64,000 nucleotides of DNA from Bathynomus jamesi (Eukaryota; Arthropoda; Malacostraca; Isopoda; Cirolanidae), in NCBI GenBank assembly GCA_023014485.1, contig JAJOZX010000919.1, forward strand, positions 912,001 to 976,000, given 5' to 3'. Shown one piece after another: positions 55,385-64,000 of this stretch. The position numbers and the translations under genes were made by a program. Below the pieces are notes generated by a model. The model saw only the letters and a program-made list of their open reading frames with translations, had not been told where the DNA came from and did not search any database. How positions within the stretch are numbered: position 1 is the first letter of the stretch; each line of letters opens with the position of its first letter.

Positions 55385-57475
55385 GACCACGGAGGTGATT
55401 CTCTCGGGCATGTAGGCATACATTTCATATTCTATTCTGACTACTAACCCCAAAAAATCATTGGTTTAACTTTGCTTTCGCTAATGTTATTCACAACAGA
55501 GAGGAGGCTTTCAGAAGGTACCGTCGCCATCCAACTCCTGACTCTTACTTAGCTTATATTTCTGCCCGAAATCGTACAAAATCTGTTCTTCAACAACACA
55601 AAAATTAGTTCCTCAGACAAAAATGTGAAAACGTATCCAATTCTAATTCTTCTCGTTCTTTCGGGCCAAGAACCTCTCCAACAACTTTACTACTTCTTTC
55701 CTCCTCTTTTTCATTCCGACGGATCAGTTGCCGTCTCTTCTGCTGATAAAGCTGAACTCTTCGCTCAAACTTTCGCCTCAAACTCAACTGGGGACGATTC
55801 CAATGTTGTTCCTCCATTTCCTCCTCCCTCTGACTTAATTATGTCTGAAATTAGAATCTCTTCCAAAGGTGTTTTTTCTGCCATATCTGGGCTCAACTCA
55901 AGGAAGGCGTACAGTTTGATGGTGTCCCTCCTCCTGTTCTCAAGAAGTGTTTCTGTGCTGACATTCTCCCTAGGCAAACGCTTTCGTCTTTGTCTTTCAT
56001 GGGGTACTTTTCCTTCCTGCTAGAAGTTCGCTTTCATTCAGCCTGTCCCAAAGAAAGGTGATCGCTCTCAACCCTCCATCTATTGTCTAATTGCTTTGAT
56101 TTTTTGCCTTTCTAAAGTTTTTGAATCTATCCTTCATAGGAAGATTCTTAAATACCTATCTTCTTACAATCTTCTTGGGGATCGTCAGTATGGGTTCCGG
56201 AATGGACGCTGTACTGGCGATTTTCTTGCATATCTCTCTGACTCTTGGTCATCCTCATTCCGGGATTTAGGTGAAACCTTTGCTATTACGCTAGACATAT
56301 CAAGAGCTTTTGATAGAGTCTGACAGAAATCAATAATTTCCAAACTGCCCTCCTTCGGTTTCTATCCTTTTATCTGTGTCTTTATCCCTAATTTCCGTTC
56401 TGGTTGATCTGTAGCTGCGGTTGTAGACGGCCACTGTTCTTTTCCAAAAGTTAGTAATAGTGGCGGTCCTCAGGGTTCTGTCGTGTCACCCACTCTTTTC
56501 CTTTTATTTATGAATGATCTGTTAAGTCGCACTTCCTGTCCTATTCACTCCTTTGCCGATGATTCCACTCTTCACTTCTCCACCCGCTTCAAAAATCGTC
56601 CCTCTCAACGGCCACTCCATTATTCGCGTAAGACGGCTATGATACACTTGACCTCTGTTATTTCTGATTAGGACAGAGAAAATCTTGTGGCTTTCAATGC
56701 CTCATAAACTCGGTTCCTTCATCCGTCTACTCGTCATAATCTTCCACACGACTATCCTCTTATCTTCATTATCTTCAACAATACACAACTCAATCCTTTT
56801 TCTTATCTTAACATTCTTGGTGTTTCCTTCTCTCATGATCTTTCCTGGAAAGATCATTTGTACTCTTTTTTCGAAAACAGCTTCTAATTGGTTAGGTGTC
56901 TGTACCGCCTCCGCAGTTTTTTCACCCCTACTCAGTCGCTCTCTATGTGCAGGGGTCTTGTTCGCTTCTGTTTGGAGTACGCTTCTCACGTGTGGGTGAC
57001 TCAACCTACACAGCCCTATTTGACCATCTTTTCGTTCCCCTCAATCCTCCGCCTATTACTGACTGTCTTCGAGCTCATTCTCTTCGCCGCAATGTTTCCT
57101 CACTCTCTTTTTACTATCGCTCTTATAACGGACACTGCTCTTCTGAACTCTTAACTGCATACCTCCTCCTTTAAGGAGAGAACGCAGTACCAGACTTTCC
57201 ACACATTCTCACTCCTTTTCTGCGCAACTCTCCAGCGCAAAAGTTAATCGGTATTCTCAGTTTTTCATCTACTCAATCGGTGAACTCTGGAACAATCTTC
57301 CTTAATCTGTCTTTCCCCTTTCCCTTTCCTTTGCCCCATTCAATCTTTCAAACGCAGTGTGTCCAGACAACTCGAAAACCTTGGATCTTGATTTTGACTC
57401 TGTTCTTCCTGTATGGTGAAGGCCGTTTTTGCGCGTATTCGCCCTTGGCCCCTCCTTCCTGCGTAAAAAATATCA
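55385..57475 (+). mobile_element. LINE J, copy J4
   Basis: Sense-strand copy parallel to J1: starts in the linker (GGAGGTGATTCTCTCGGGCA) and ends CTTGGCCCCTCCTTCCTGCG followed by A-rich sequence. 5' truncated at almost the same position as J1. Confidence 0.85.
55505..57174 (+). pseudogene. Reverse transcriptase of LINE J4, heavily degraded
   Basis: Blocks in at least five frames: 55625-56023 (linker and RT N-terminus, PPFPPPSDLIMSEIRISSKG), 56096-56323 (CLSKVFESILHRKIL, DRQYGFRNG, TLDISRAFDRV), 56483-56671 (SPTLFLLFMNDLL, HSFADDSTLHFS, the catalytic ADD), 56685-57174 (thumb and C-terminus). Stops interrupt every block. More decayed than J5. Confidence 0.8.
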
Positions 57476-57624
57476 TATAAAAGGGATCTAATTAAGGATA
57501 CGTAAGGTTATTTATGTTAGTTTAAATGTTGCCATCCACAACTTAAAAACGTTGCTGTTTTTCGATAGGCAAACTGTGTCTGTATAAAATTATTCTCTAA
57601 TAATTAGTATTAGAAACGTATTTA

Positions 57625-57672
<48 letters not shown>

Positions 57673-57680
57673 ATATATAC
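57625..57680. repeat. (AT)n microsatellite
   Basis: AT runs immediately before the R457 array. Confidence 0.95.
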
Positions 57681-57687
57681 TATATAT

Positions 57688-58575
57688 GTTAAACACAGAC
57701 CGTGCATGGAACAAGGAACTCTTCTGGGAAAATTAAATCCACTATAGTCCGAATAAGTAATGGTAAATGACAAATACCATAGTTTTTTTCCTTTTTCATG
57801 ATTTTAGCCCGACGTGGGCAACGGGTCTCTCGCAAAGAGATCCCATAAATATAGCTTCCCTCACCAGCTATCTGCAAAGCAGACAGGATCCAGCTTTGGG
57901 ACGTGGATCTAGGGTTTAAAGCAAGCCTAGATCCCTACACTCAGAACCTCTATATAAGTAAAAGACTCGTTGCATTCACGTCGTGTTGAATAAATCAAAG
58001 AAAAAGGGGGTAACTATTGTATTTTTAGCCAAAAAAAACCAAAACTTAAACCTCAACCGGGACATTGAGCGTCCACTTTTCAAGGCACGAAACACGTCCG
58101 TTTAGTATACACAAACTCAGAATGGTTCCCTGAGAACATTATATGTTAAACACAGACCGTGCATGGAACAAGGAACTCTTCTGGGAAAATTAAATCCACT
58201 ATAGTCCGAATAAGTAATGGTAAATGACAAATACCATAGTTTTTTTCCTTTTTCATGATTTTAGCCCGACGTGGGCAACGGGTCTCTCGCAAAGAGATCC
58301 CATAAATATAGCTTCCCTCACCAGCTATCTGCAAAGCAGACAGGATCCAGCTTTGGGACGTGGATCTAGGGTTTAAAGCAAGCCTAGATCCCTACACTCA
58401 GAACCTCTATATAAGTAAAAGACTCGTTGCATTCACGTCGTGTTGAATAAATCAAAGAAAAAGGGGGTAACTATTGTATTTTTAGCCAAAAAAAAAAAAA
58501 CTTAAACCTCAACCGGGACATTGAGCGTCCACTTTTCAAGGCACGAAACACGTCCGTTTAGTATACACAAACTCC
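57688..58575 (+). repeat. R457 array, two direct units
   Basis: Identical landmarks recur 457 bp apart (ACCGTGCATGGAACAAGGAA at 57699 and 58156). Each unit has TGTTAAACACAGACC at its start, TATATAAG (57951) and AATAAA (57989), as in an LTR or small RNA-pol-II unit, and is non-coding. The two units are almost identical, apart from the length of an A run near 58030/58488. Confidence 0.9.
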
Positions 58576-59272
58576 TGGATCCTGTCTGCTTTGCAGATAG
58601 CTGGTGAGGGAAGCTATATTTATGGGATCTCTTTGCGAGAGACCCGTTGCCCACGTCGGGCTAAAATCATGAAAAAGGAAAAAAACTATGGTATTTGTCA
58701 TTTACCATTACTTATTCGGACTATAGTGGATTTAATTTTCCCAGAAGAGTTCCTTGTTCCATGCACGGTCTGTGTTTAACATATAATGTTCTCAGGGAAC
58801 CATTCTGAGTTTGTGTATACTAAACGGACGTGTTTCGTGCCTTGAAAAGTGGACGCTCAATGTCCCGGTTGAGGTTTAAGTTTTGGTTTTTTTTTGGCTA
58901 AAAATACAATAGTTACCCCCTTTTTCTTTGATTTATTCAACACGACGTGAATGCAACGAGTCTTTTACTTATATAGAGGTTCTGAGTGTAGGGATCTAGG
59001 CTTGCTTTAAACCCTAGATCCACGTCCCAAAGCTGGATCCTGTCTGCTTTGCAGATAGCTGGTGAGGGAAGCTATATTTATGGGATCTCTTTGCGAGAGA
59101 CCCGTTGCCCACGTCGGGCTAAAATCATGAAAAAGGAAAAAAACTATGGTATTTGTCATTTACCATTACTTATTCGGACTATAGTGGATTTAATTTTCCC
59201 AGAAGAGTTCCTTGTTCCATGCACGGTCTGTGTTTAACATATAATGTTCTCAGGGAACCATTCTGAGTTTGT
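58576..59272 (-). repeat. R457 array, inverted units
   Basis: One partial and one further unit in opposite orientation (repeat distance 458 bp), joined to the direct pair at ACAAACTCCTGGATCC. Both keep the same ends and internal landmarks. The array ends in (AT)n at 59278. Confidence 0.9.
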
Positions 59273-59277
59273 ATATA

Positions 59278-59285
59278 TACTATAA

Positions 59286-59322
<37 letters not shown>
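59278..59322. repeat. (AT)n microsatellite
   Basis: AT run between R457 and SINE-A copy 3. Confidence 0.95.
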
Positions 59323-59325
<3 letters not shown>

Positions 59326-59613
59326 TCGGTAGTGTAGTGTAGTGGTTAGCGTCGCTGACCATGAATCGAGACCCGGTGACGGCAAGCGCGCGGCAAAACC
59401 CAGCTGTTCGTCCTTCCACACAATAAAAATTGATTGGTAGATAAATGAGTACCCTGGTTTGCCTACTGGTTAAGACGCTGTGCTGCTGGTGGGGCGTGAT
59501 TCGGATTCCACGTTAAACTTTAGGTCTCAGGTGGAGTGACAAGCTTGACTTTCGTCAGAATGAACAATTCGGGCGGAAGCTAAACCAAGGTTAACTAGTT
59601 AACTAAGGTTATA
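59323..59613 (+). mobile_element. SINE-A copy 3
   Basis: GCCTCGGTAGTGTAGTGTAG (A box with a 5-bp duplication), reduced B-box region of the first tRNA unit, then a second unit (CCTACTGGTTAAGACGC, GATTCGGATTCC) and the tail TAACTAAGGTTATATAT. Same two-headed order as at 6125 and 6510. Confidence 0.75.
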
Positions 59614-59636
59614 TATATATATATGTATGTGTGTGT

Positions 59637-59671
<35 letters not shown>
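59614..59671. repeat. (AT)n with GT interruption
   Basis: AT runs between SINE-A and PLE-A tails. Confidence 0.9.
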
Positions 59672-59672
<1 letters not shown>

Positions 59673-59830
59673 GATGAATTTCACAATTAAACACGTGAAA
59701 TGAATGAATGATACAAACCCACAAGGAGAAAGAAAAATGATTCCAAGGCCTTTCGTGTATTAAGAAGTACACCTCGTCATTCCCTGACGAGGTGTACTTC
59801 TGAATACACGAAAGGCCTTGGAATCATTTT
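59672..59830. mobile_element. PLE-A tails as inverted pair
   Basis: Minus-strand tail 59672-59779 (ending TGTGGGTTTGTATCAT on that strand) meets a plus-strand tail at 59779. The centre is ACCTCGTCA, TTCCC, TGACGAGGT. Only the terminal ~90 bp of each is present. Confidence 0.8.
59779..59824 (+). ncRNA. Hammerhead ribozyme in PLE-A tail (plus strand)
   Basis: ATTCC, CTGACGAG, GTGTA, loop CTTCTGAA, TACAC, GAAA, GGCC, TT, GGAAT: all core positions intact. The minus-strand partner at 59740-59775 has TGACGAG but lacks the first C and stem I because the palindrome centre falls there. Confidence 0.78.
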
Positions 59831-59882
59831 TCTTTTCCTTGTCGGTTGGCATCATATACATATAGTATATATATATATCTTC

Positions 59883-59928
59883 ATTCCCTGACGAGGTGTA
59901 GCTTTGAATACACGAAAGGCCTTGGAAT
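59883..59928 (+). ncRNA. Hammerhead ribozyme in second PLE-A tail
   Basis: Identical in layout and sequence to 9157-9202. It is the tail of another short PLE-A fragment (59878-59962) that ends CTTGTGGTTTTGCAGCAAG. Confidence 0.78.
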
Positions 59929-59962
59929 CGTTTTTCTTTTTCCTTGTGGTTTTGCAGCAAGT

Positions 59963-60575
59963 ATATATACAGTATATATATATATTTTTTTTTTTTTCAA
60001 ATAATCAGCGCTTCAGATTTCAAATAAAAAAAAAAAGACGAACGAACAATGAACAGTTTCCTCCTGAAGCAGTCACGCTTGATTCAAATTTACTGGTATG
60101 ATTGGTTTCCCAAAGAATAGGGAACTATTTTCAAACTATGATATATCTACCTTCAGGTTAGATTTTTGTGTGATTTTTTTGTACGTGGTAATGTAACAGT
60201 CACTAATTTGGAGAACTGATGTTTTTTATTTTGTTTTTTTTTTATTTAATCCCTTAACCATTCGTTAGGGTATGGAGTGGCGGTGGTGGGGTTTTATTAA
60301 AAAGATTTTTTTCTTTATCCTATGCAATGATTATTTTTTCGAATTTCACCCACGTTAGGTTTTAATCCCAAAAATCGAAATTCAGATAACGCGGATGATA
60401 TTTTAACTAGGATTTTACACCTTGAGTTATTTGTTTTAGGTTAACCTCACCTGACCTAATATAACTTAGCATAGCACAAACTCCCCCCCCCCCTAAAAAT
60501 AACTCCGAAATAAAAATTCTGGATATTAATTTTCTCCGAAGTATGGCACCAAATCCGAGGAAAATGGAAACATAT
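59963..60575. other. Unassigned DNA
   Basis: Low-complexity T- and A-runs at 59985-60035. No gene supported. Confidence 0.5.
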
Positions 60576-60713
60576 ACAGGGTGATTACAAAAAGAAGTAT
60601 ACATTTTTGAAAAATTTATTGTGATCAAACTATACTACTTCTGATACAAAGATAATAATAATGTCAATGGAAACAGTAACTCGCAAAGTTCTTAGTTTGT
60701 AGATGTTTAATAT
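60576..60713 (+). repeat. Left terminal inverted repeat of mariner-like element
   Basis: CAGGGTGATTACAAAAAGAA and about 130 bp following match the complement of 63240-63373 (AATAATAATAATGTCAATGG shared). A TA precedes it. Confidence 0.8.
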
Positions 60714-60714
60714 A

Positions 60715-63105
60715 TTTTTTATGCAGGAAGGAGGGGCCAAGGGCGATGCCCGCAAAAGCGACCCCCCTCCATAGAAGAAGAAGAGAGCCAAAATCAAAGT
60801 CCAGGATTTTGGACATGCCTAGACACTCTGCGTTTGAAAGATTGGAGGTCATAGACAGGAGGAATGATGGATTGAGGAAGATTGTTCCAAAGTTGACCGG
60901 TTGAGTAGATGGAATATTGAAAATACCGATTAACCCTTGCGTTAGAGAGTTGGACAGAAAAGGACTGAGAAAGTGTCGAAAGTCTGGTGCTCCGTGCACT
61001 CCTGAAAGGAGGAGGCATGCAGTTAGAGAGTTCAGAAGAGCAGTGTCCCTTATAATATCGATATTAAAGAAAGAGTAAGGCAACATTGTGGCGAAGAGGT
61101 TGGGATTAAAGACAGTCAGTAAGAGGCGGGGAATTGATGAGACGAAAAGCCTTTGATTCCACCCGGTCAAATACGGCTGTGTGGGTTGAGCCACCCCATA
61201 CATGAGAAGCATACGCCATACAGGGGCGGACAAGACCCCTATACAGAGATAGCAAGTGAGTGGGGGTGAAAAAACTGCGAAGGCGGTACAGCACACCTAA
61301 CCTCTTAGAAGCTGTTTTGGAAAAAGAGTATGTGATCTTTCCAGGAAGGATCATGCGAAAAGGAAACACCAAGAATGTGTTGTTGAAGGTGAGGGAATAG
61401 TCGTGTGGAAGATTGTAACGAGTAGACAGATGGAGGAACTGAGTTCTTGAGGCATTGAAAGCCACACGGTTTTCTCTGTCCCATTCAGAGACAGCAGAAA
61501 GATTAGAGGTCAGGTGTTCCACAGCCGTCTTACGCGAATCACGCAGTGACTATTGAGAGGGACGCTTTGTGAAGCGGGTGGAGAAGTGAAGAGTGAAACC
61601 ATCGGCATAGGAGTGCATAGGACAGGAAGTGCGAATTAAAAGGTCAGTAATAAATAAAAGGAAAAGAGTGGGTGGGTGACAGTACAGAACCCTGAGGATC
61701 ACCCCTGTTAATAGCTTTAGGAGAAGAACAGTGGCTATCTACAACCGCAGCTACAGATCCGCCAGAAAGGAAATAAGAAATGAAGGCACAGATAGAAGGA
61801 TAGAAACCGAAGGAGGGCAGTTTGGAAATTAAAGATTTGTGCCAGACTCTTTGAAAAGCTTTCGATATGTCTAGCGCAATAGCAAAAGTTTCGCCGAAAC
61901 TCAAAAGGAGGATGACCAAGAGTCAGAGAGATATGCAAGAAGATGGCCAGTAGAGCTTCCATTCCGGAACCCATACTGATGATCTGAAAGAAATTTGTGA
62001 GAAGAGAGGTGTTTAAGAATCTTCCTATTAAAGATAAATTTAAAACTTTAGAAAGGCAAGAAATCAAAGCAATTGGACGATAGTTGGAGGGTTGAGAGCG
62101 ATCACCCTTCTTTGGGACAGGCTGAATGAAAGCGAACTTCCAGCAGGAAGGAAAAATACCAGATGAGAGACAAAGGCGAAAGAGTTTGCCAAGGCAGGGT
62201 GTCAGCACTTAAGCACAGTTCTTAAGAAGGACAGGAGAAACACCATCAGGACCATACGCCTCCTTATAGTTGAGCCCAGATAGGGCGGAAAAATGTTTTG
62301 TAAGAGATTCTAATTTTTGACATAATAAAGTCAGAGGAAGGAGGAGATGCAGGAACAGCATCGGGATCGTTCAGAGTTGAGTGGGAAGTGAAAGTTTGAG
62401 CGAAGAGTTCAGCTTTGTCAGGAGAAGAGACGGCAACTGAGCTGTCAGAATGGAAAAGAGGAAGAAAAGAAGAGAAAGTAAAGTTGTTGAAGTGGTTTTT
62501 AGCTTGATGCCAGAAAGAGCGAAAAGAATTAGAATTGGATAGATTTTCACATTTTTGTCGGATGAAGGAATTTTTTGCGAGTCGAAGAACAGATTTTGCA
62601 CGATTCCGGGCAGAAATATAAGCTGAGTGAGAGTCAGGTTGGATACCAACGGTACCTTCTGAAAGACTCCTCTCTGTTGTGGATAGCATTAGAACAAGTA
62701 AAGTTAAACCAAGGATTTTTTTGCATTAGTAGTAGGAATAGAATATGGAGTGTACGCCTCCATGCCCGAGAGAATCACCTCCGTGATGCGCTCAGCACAC
62801 TCGGAAGGGTCCCGGCCACGGAAGTAGTAATCATTTCATGCGAAATCACAGAAGTACTACCTAAGGGCCTCCCAATCAGCGGCGCCAAAGCGCCAAAGGC
62901 GCCTCCTCTTGGGGGGGGGGGGGATCCAAAGGCCGGATTGGAGCGATAGGACAGGAAACAGATATGAGATTGTGGTCGGAGAAATCCAACGGAGAAAAGG
63001 GTTTGATAGAGTAAGAAGAAGGATGTAGAATAAGAAGAAGGATGAGAGGTAAGAAATAAATTCAGAATGTTGGGCCTATCTCCAAAACGATCGGGGATAC
63101 GATAT
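60715..63105 (-). mobile_element. LINE J, copy J5
   Basis: The most complete J copy, minus strand, from the 3' end (GCAGGAAGGAGGGGCCAAGG at 60723) to the endonuclease C-terminus (DRFGDRPNILNLFLTS at about 63040-63100). Confidence 0.85.
60793..62950 (-). pseudogene. LINE J5 endonuclease end and reverse transcriptase
   Basis: 62264-62689 is the linker (SHSAYISARNRAKSVLRLAK). 61735-62208 has KLFRLCLSSGIFPSCWKFAF, QPVPKKGDRSQPSNYRPIAL and YQYGF-like blocks. 61644-61919 has ALDISKAFQRVWHKSLISKL and RGDPQGSVLSPT. 61106-61522 has the thumb region and 60664-61296 the C-terminus. The ADD box lies near 61600 between frames. At least four frame breaks. It would encode an endonuclease-RT for target-primed retrotransposition, now inactive. 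Confidence 0.82.
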
Positions 63106-63239
63106 GATTTCCGTGGGTAACCCTGGCAATGTCCAAACGATATTCAAACTCTTTCCACACCTTCCGTTAGATACGTCGGTCAATGGATGCTATGACTTGA
63201 CGAATCCGATTTTTTTTCCGGTTGTTTTTCGGGTTACCC

Positions 63240-63368
63240 ACAGAAATCCTATTGAATATCTATAAACTGAAAAAATCTTTGCTAATTACTGTTTCCATTG
63301 ACATTATTATTATTTTTGTATCAGAACTAATTTAATCACAATAAATTTTGAATTTGTACTCTTTTGTA

Positions 63369-63373
<5 letters not shown>
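63240..63373 (-). repeat. Right terminal inverted repeat of mariner-like element
   Basis: Complement of the repeat at 60576; ends TTTTGTAATCACTATA, with (AT)n following. Confidence 0.8.
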
Positions 63374-63408
<35 letters not shown>

Positions 63409-63418
63409 TATATATATA
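63374..63418. repeat. (AT)n microsatellite
   Basis: AT run joining two mariner-type elements. Confidence 0.95.
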
Positions 63419-64000
63419 GGGTGGGCGGAAAGTAGCTCCCTATTTTGGATTGGTAAAAAAATACGTATATTATCCATTTATTTCAGAAGAAATAATATGA
63501 AAAGGTAGGCATACATGGTAGGTTTTCTCTAAAATTCAATGTGGGCTCCAACTCTTTCCACCAGCTTCTGGAGCCGCCCAGGAATGGCGTCCACTGACTT
63601 TAGCAGGAACTCCGGCGGGATGGAGGACATGACTTCCCGAATTCGGTCCTCCAGTTCTTCCAATGTCCTCGGTTTGGTGCGGTAGACTTCTTCCTTTACC
63701 CACCCCCAAAGAGAGAAGTCGCACGGTGTCAAGTCGGGGCTCCTGGCTGGCCATTGATGTGGACCACGACGACCCATCCAACGCCCAGGGAAGTGGGCAT
63801 CCAGCCACTCACGGACAACAAGAGCGAAGTGCGGAGGGGCGCCATCTTGCATAAATACCAGATCTTTGGGGGTGGGTAAAGGAAGAAGTCTACCGCACCA
63901 AACCGAGGACATTGGAAGAACTGGAAGACCGAATTCGGGAAGTCATGTCCTCCATCCCGCCGGAGTTCCTGCTAAAGTCAGTGGACGCCATTCCTGGGCG
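63419..64000 (-). mobile_element. Second DD41D mariner, partial, with inverted start at 63864
   Basis: Begins AGGGTGGGCGGAAAGTAGCT after (AT)n and continues with the transposase C-terminus on the minus strand. From 63864 to the window end the plus strand repeats the complement of 63575-63712, so the element folds back on itself with a loop of about 150 bp. Confidence 0.82.
63529..63865 (-). pseudogene. Mariner transposase C-terminal part, DD41D
   Basis: The minus strand encodes VFMQDGAPPHFALVVREWL with the second catalytic Asp, and WPARSPDLTPCDFSLWGW with the third, 41 residues later. It ends with LVERVGAHIEF. Sequence upstream of VFMQD is replaced by the fold-back copy, so the first catalytic Asp and the DNA-binding domain are missing. 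It differs clearly from the mariner at 51.1-52.3 kb. Confidence 0.82.

Larger units (their letters stand above)
60576..63373 (-). mobile_element. Mariner/IS630-like element split by a LINE J insertion
   Basis: Two ~130-bp inverted repeats flank a minus-strand LINE J. Next to the right repeat, 63105-63240 on the minus strand still codes for RIRQVIASIDRRI, then KVWKEFEYRLDIARVTHGN, an IS630-type transposase C-terminus, so the host element was a coding mariner relative. The rest of the transposase is gone. Confidence 0.7.

Noticed and set aside
57689..59237. Four identical 62-codon ORFs (MQIAGEGSYIYG...)
   Set aside because: They are the same frame in four near-identical R457 units. Identity reflects recent amplification, and the diverged copies near 10.4 kb do not keep the frame.
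58576..59272. Hammerhead in R457 (CTGGTGAGGG near 58602)
   Set aside because: The invariant A of CTGANGA is G and no GAAA box with a paired stem follows at the right distance.

Overview
This 64 kb window looks like intergenic or heterochromatin-like DNA from an animal, most likely an arthropod and plausibly a decapod crustacean. That guess rests on the mix of elements: BEL/Pao, Penelope-like elements (PLEs) with GIY-YIG domains and hammerhead ribozymes, Jockey-like and CR1/Rex-like LINEs, DD41D mariners, tRNA-derived SINEs, and very dense (AT)n, (AC)n and (GA)n microsatellites. No host protein-coding gene could be supported. Nearly all recognisable coding sequence belongs to transposable elements, and almost every one is broken by frameshifts, stops or deletions.

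Layout. 1-4.0 kb: 3' part of a BEL/Pao element whose reverse-transcriptase core is missing. 4.0-6.1 kb: a Jockey-like LINE (called J here). 6.1-6.8 kb: an inverted pair of dimeric tRNA-derived SINEs (SINE-A). 6.9-9.3 kb: a nearly full PLE (PLE-A) with an inverted copy of its own 3' end at its left side and a hammerhead ribozyme at each end. 9.3-11.9 kb: fragments, including a 5S rRNA-like segment, PLE tail remnants and divergent copies of a 457-bp repeat (R457). 12.1-23.0 kb: a three-level nest. A CR1/Rex-like LINE (called C) is split by a 7.6 kb Academ-like DNA transposon (3-bp target duplication), which is itself split by a 3.3 kb DNA transposon with an imperfect 8-bp target duplication. 23.0-26.2 kb: further C-like LINEs on the minus strand, joined head-to-tail at (GA)n tracts. 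26.5-29.6 kb: mariner-type deletion derivatives, a possible LTR and unassigned DNA.

29.6-45.6 kb: a giant imperfect palindrome, two arms of about 8 kb around a spacer of about 100 bp. The arms differ by private insertions, a 660-bp tandem duplication, minisatellite copy number and many small changes. Each arm carries its own insertion of the same ~590-bp fold-back element, at different sites. 47.7-53.4 kb: SINE-B copies in inverted and tandem arrays, a head-to-head pair of 3' PLE fragments (PLE-C) and a DD41D mariner pseudogene. 53.5-57.5 kb: more C and J LINEs. 57.7-59.3 kb: four R457 units, two in each orientation. 59.3-60.0 kb: a third SINE-A and PLE-A tails with hammerheads. 60.6-63.4 kb: a mariner-like remnant split by a J LINE. 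63.4-64 kb: a second DD41D mariner, partly inverted on itself and running off the window.

The most striking overall property is that unrelated element families (SINEs, PLEs, mariner, R457, a multi-kb segment) repeatedly occur as inverted pairs with short spacers. This is either a real fold-back or template-switching habit of this genome, or a library or assembly signature, and it needs to be tested. The best-defined biological finds are the PLE hammerheads with a self-complementary stem III, the Academ-like element with XPG-like and CXC-like regions, and the dated nest around it.
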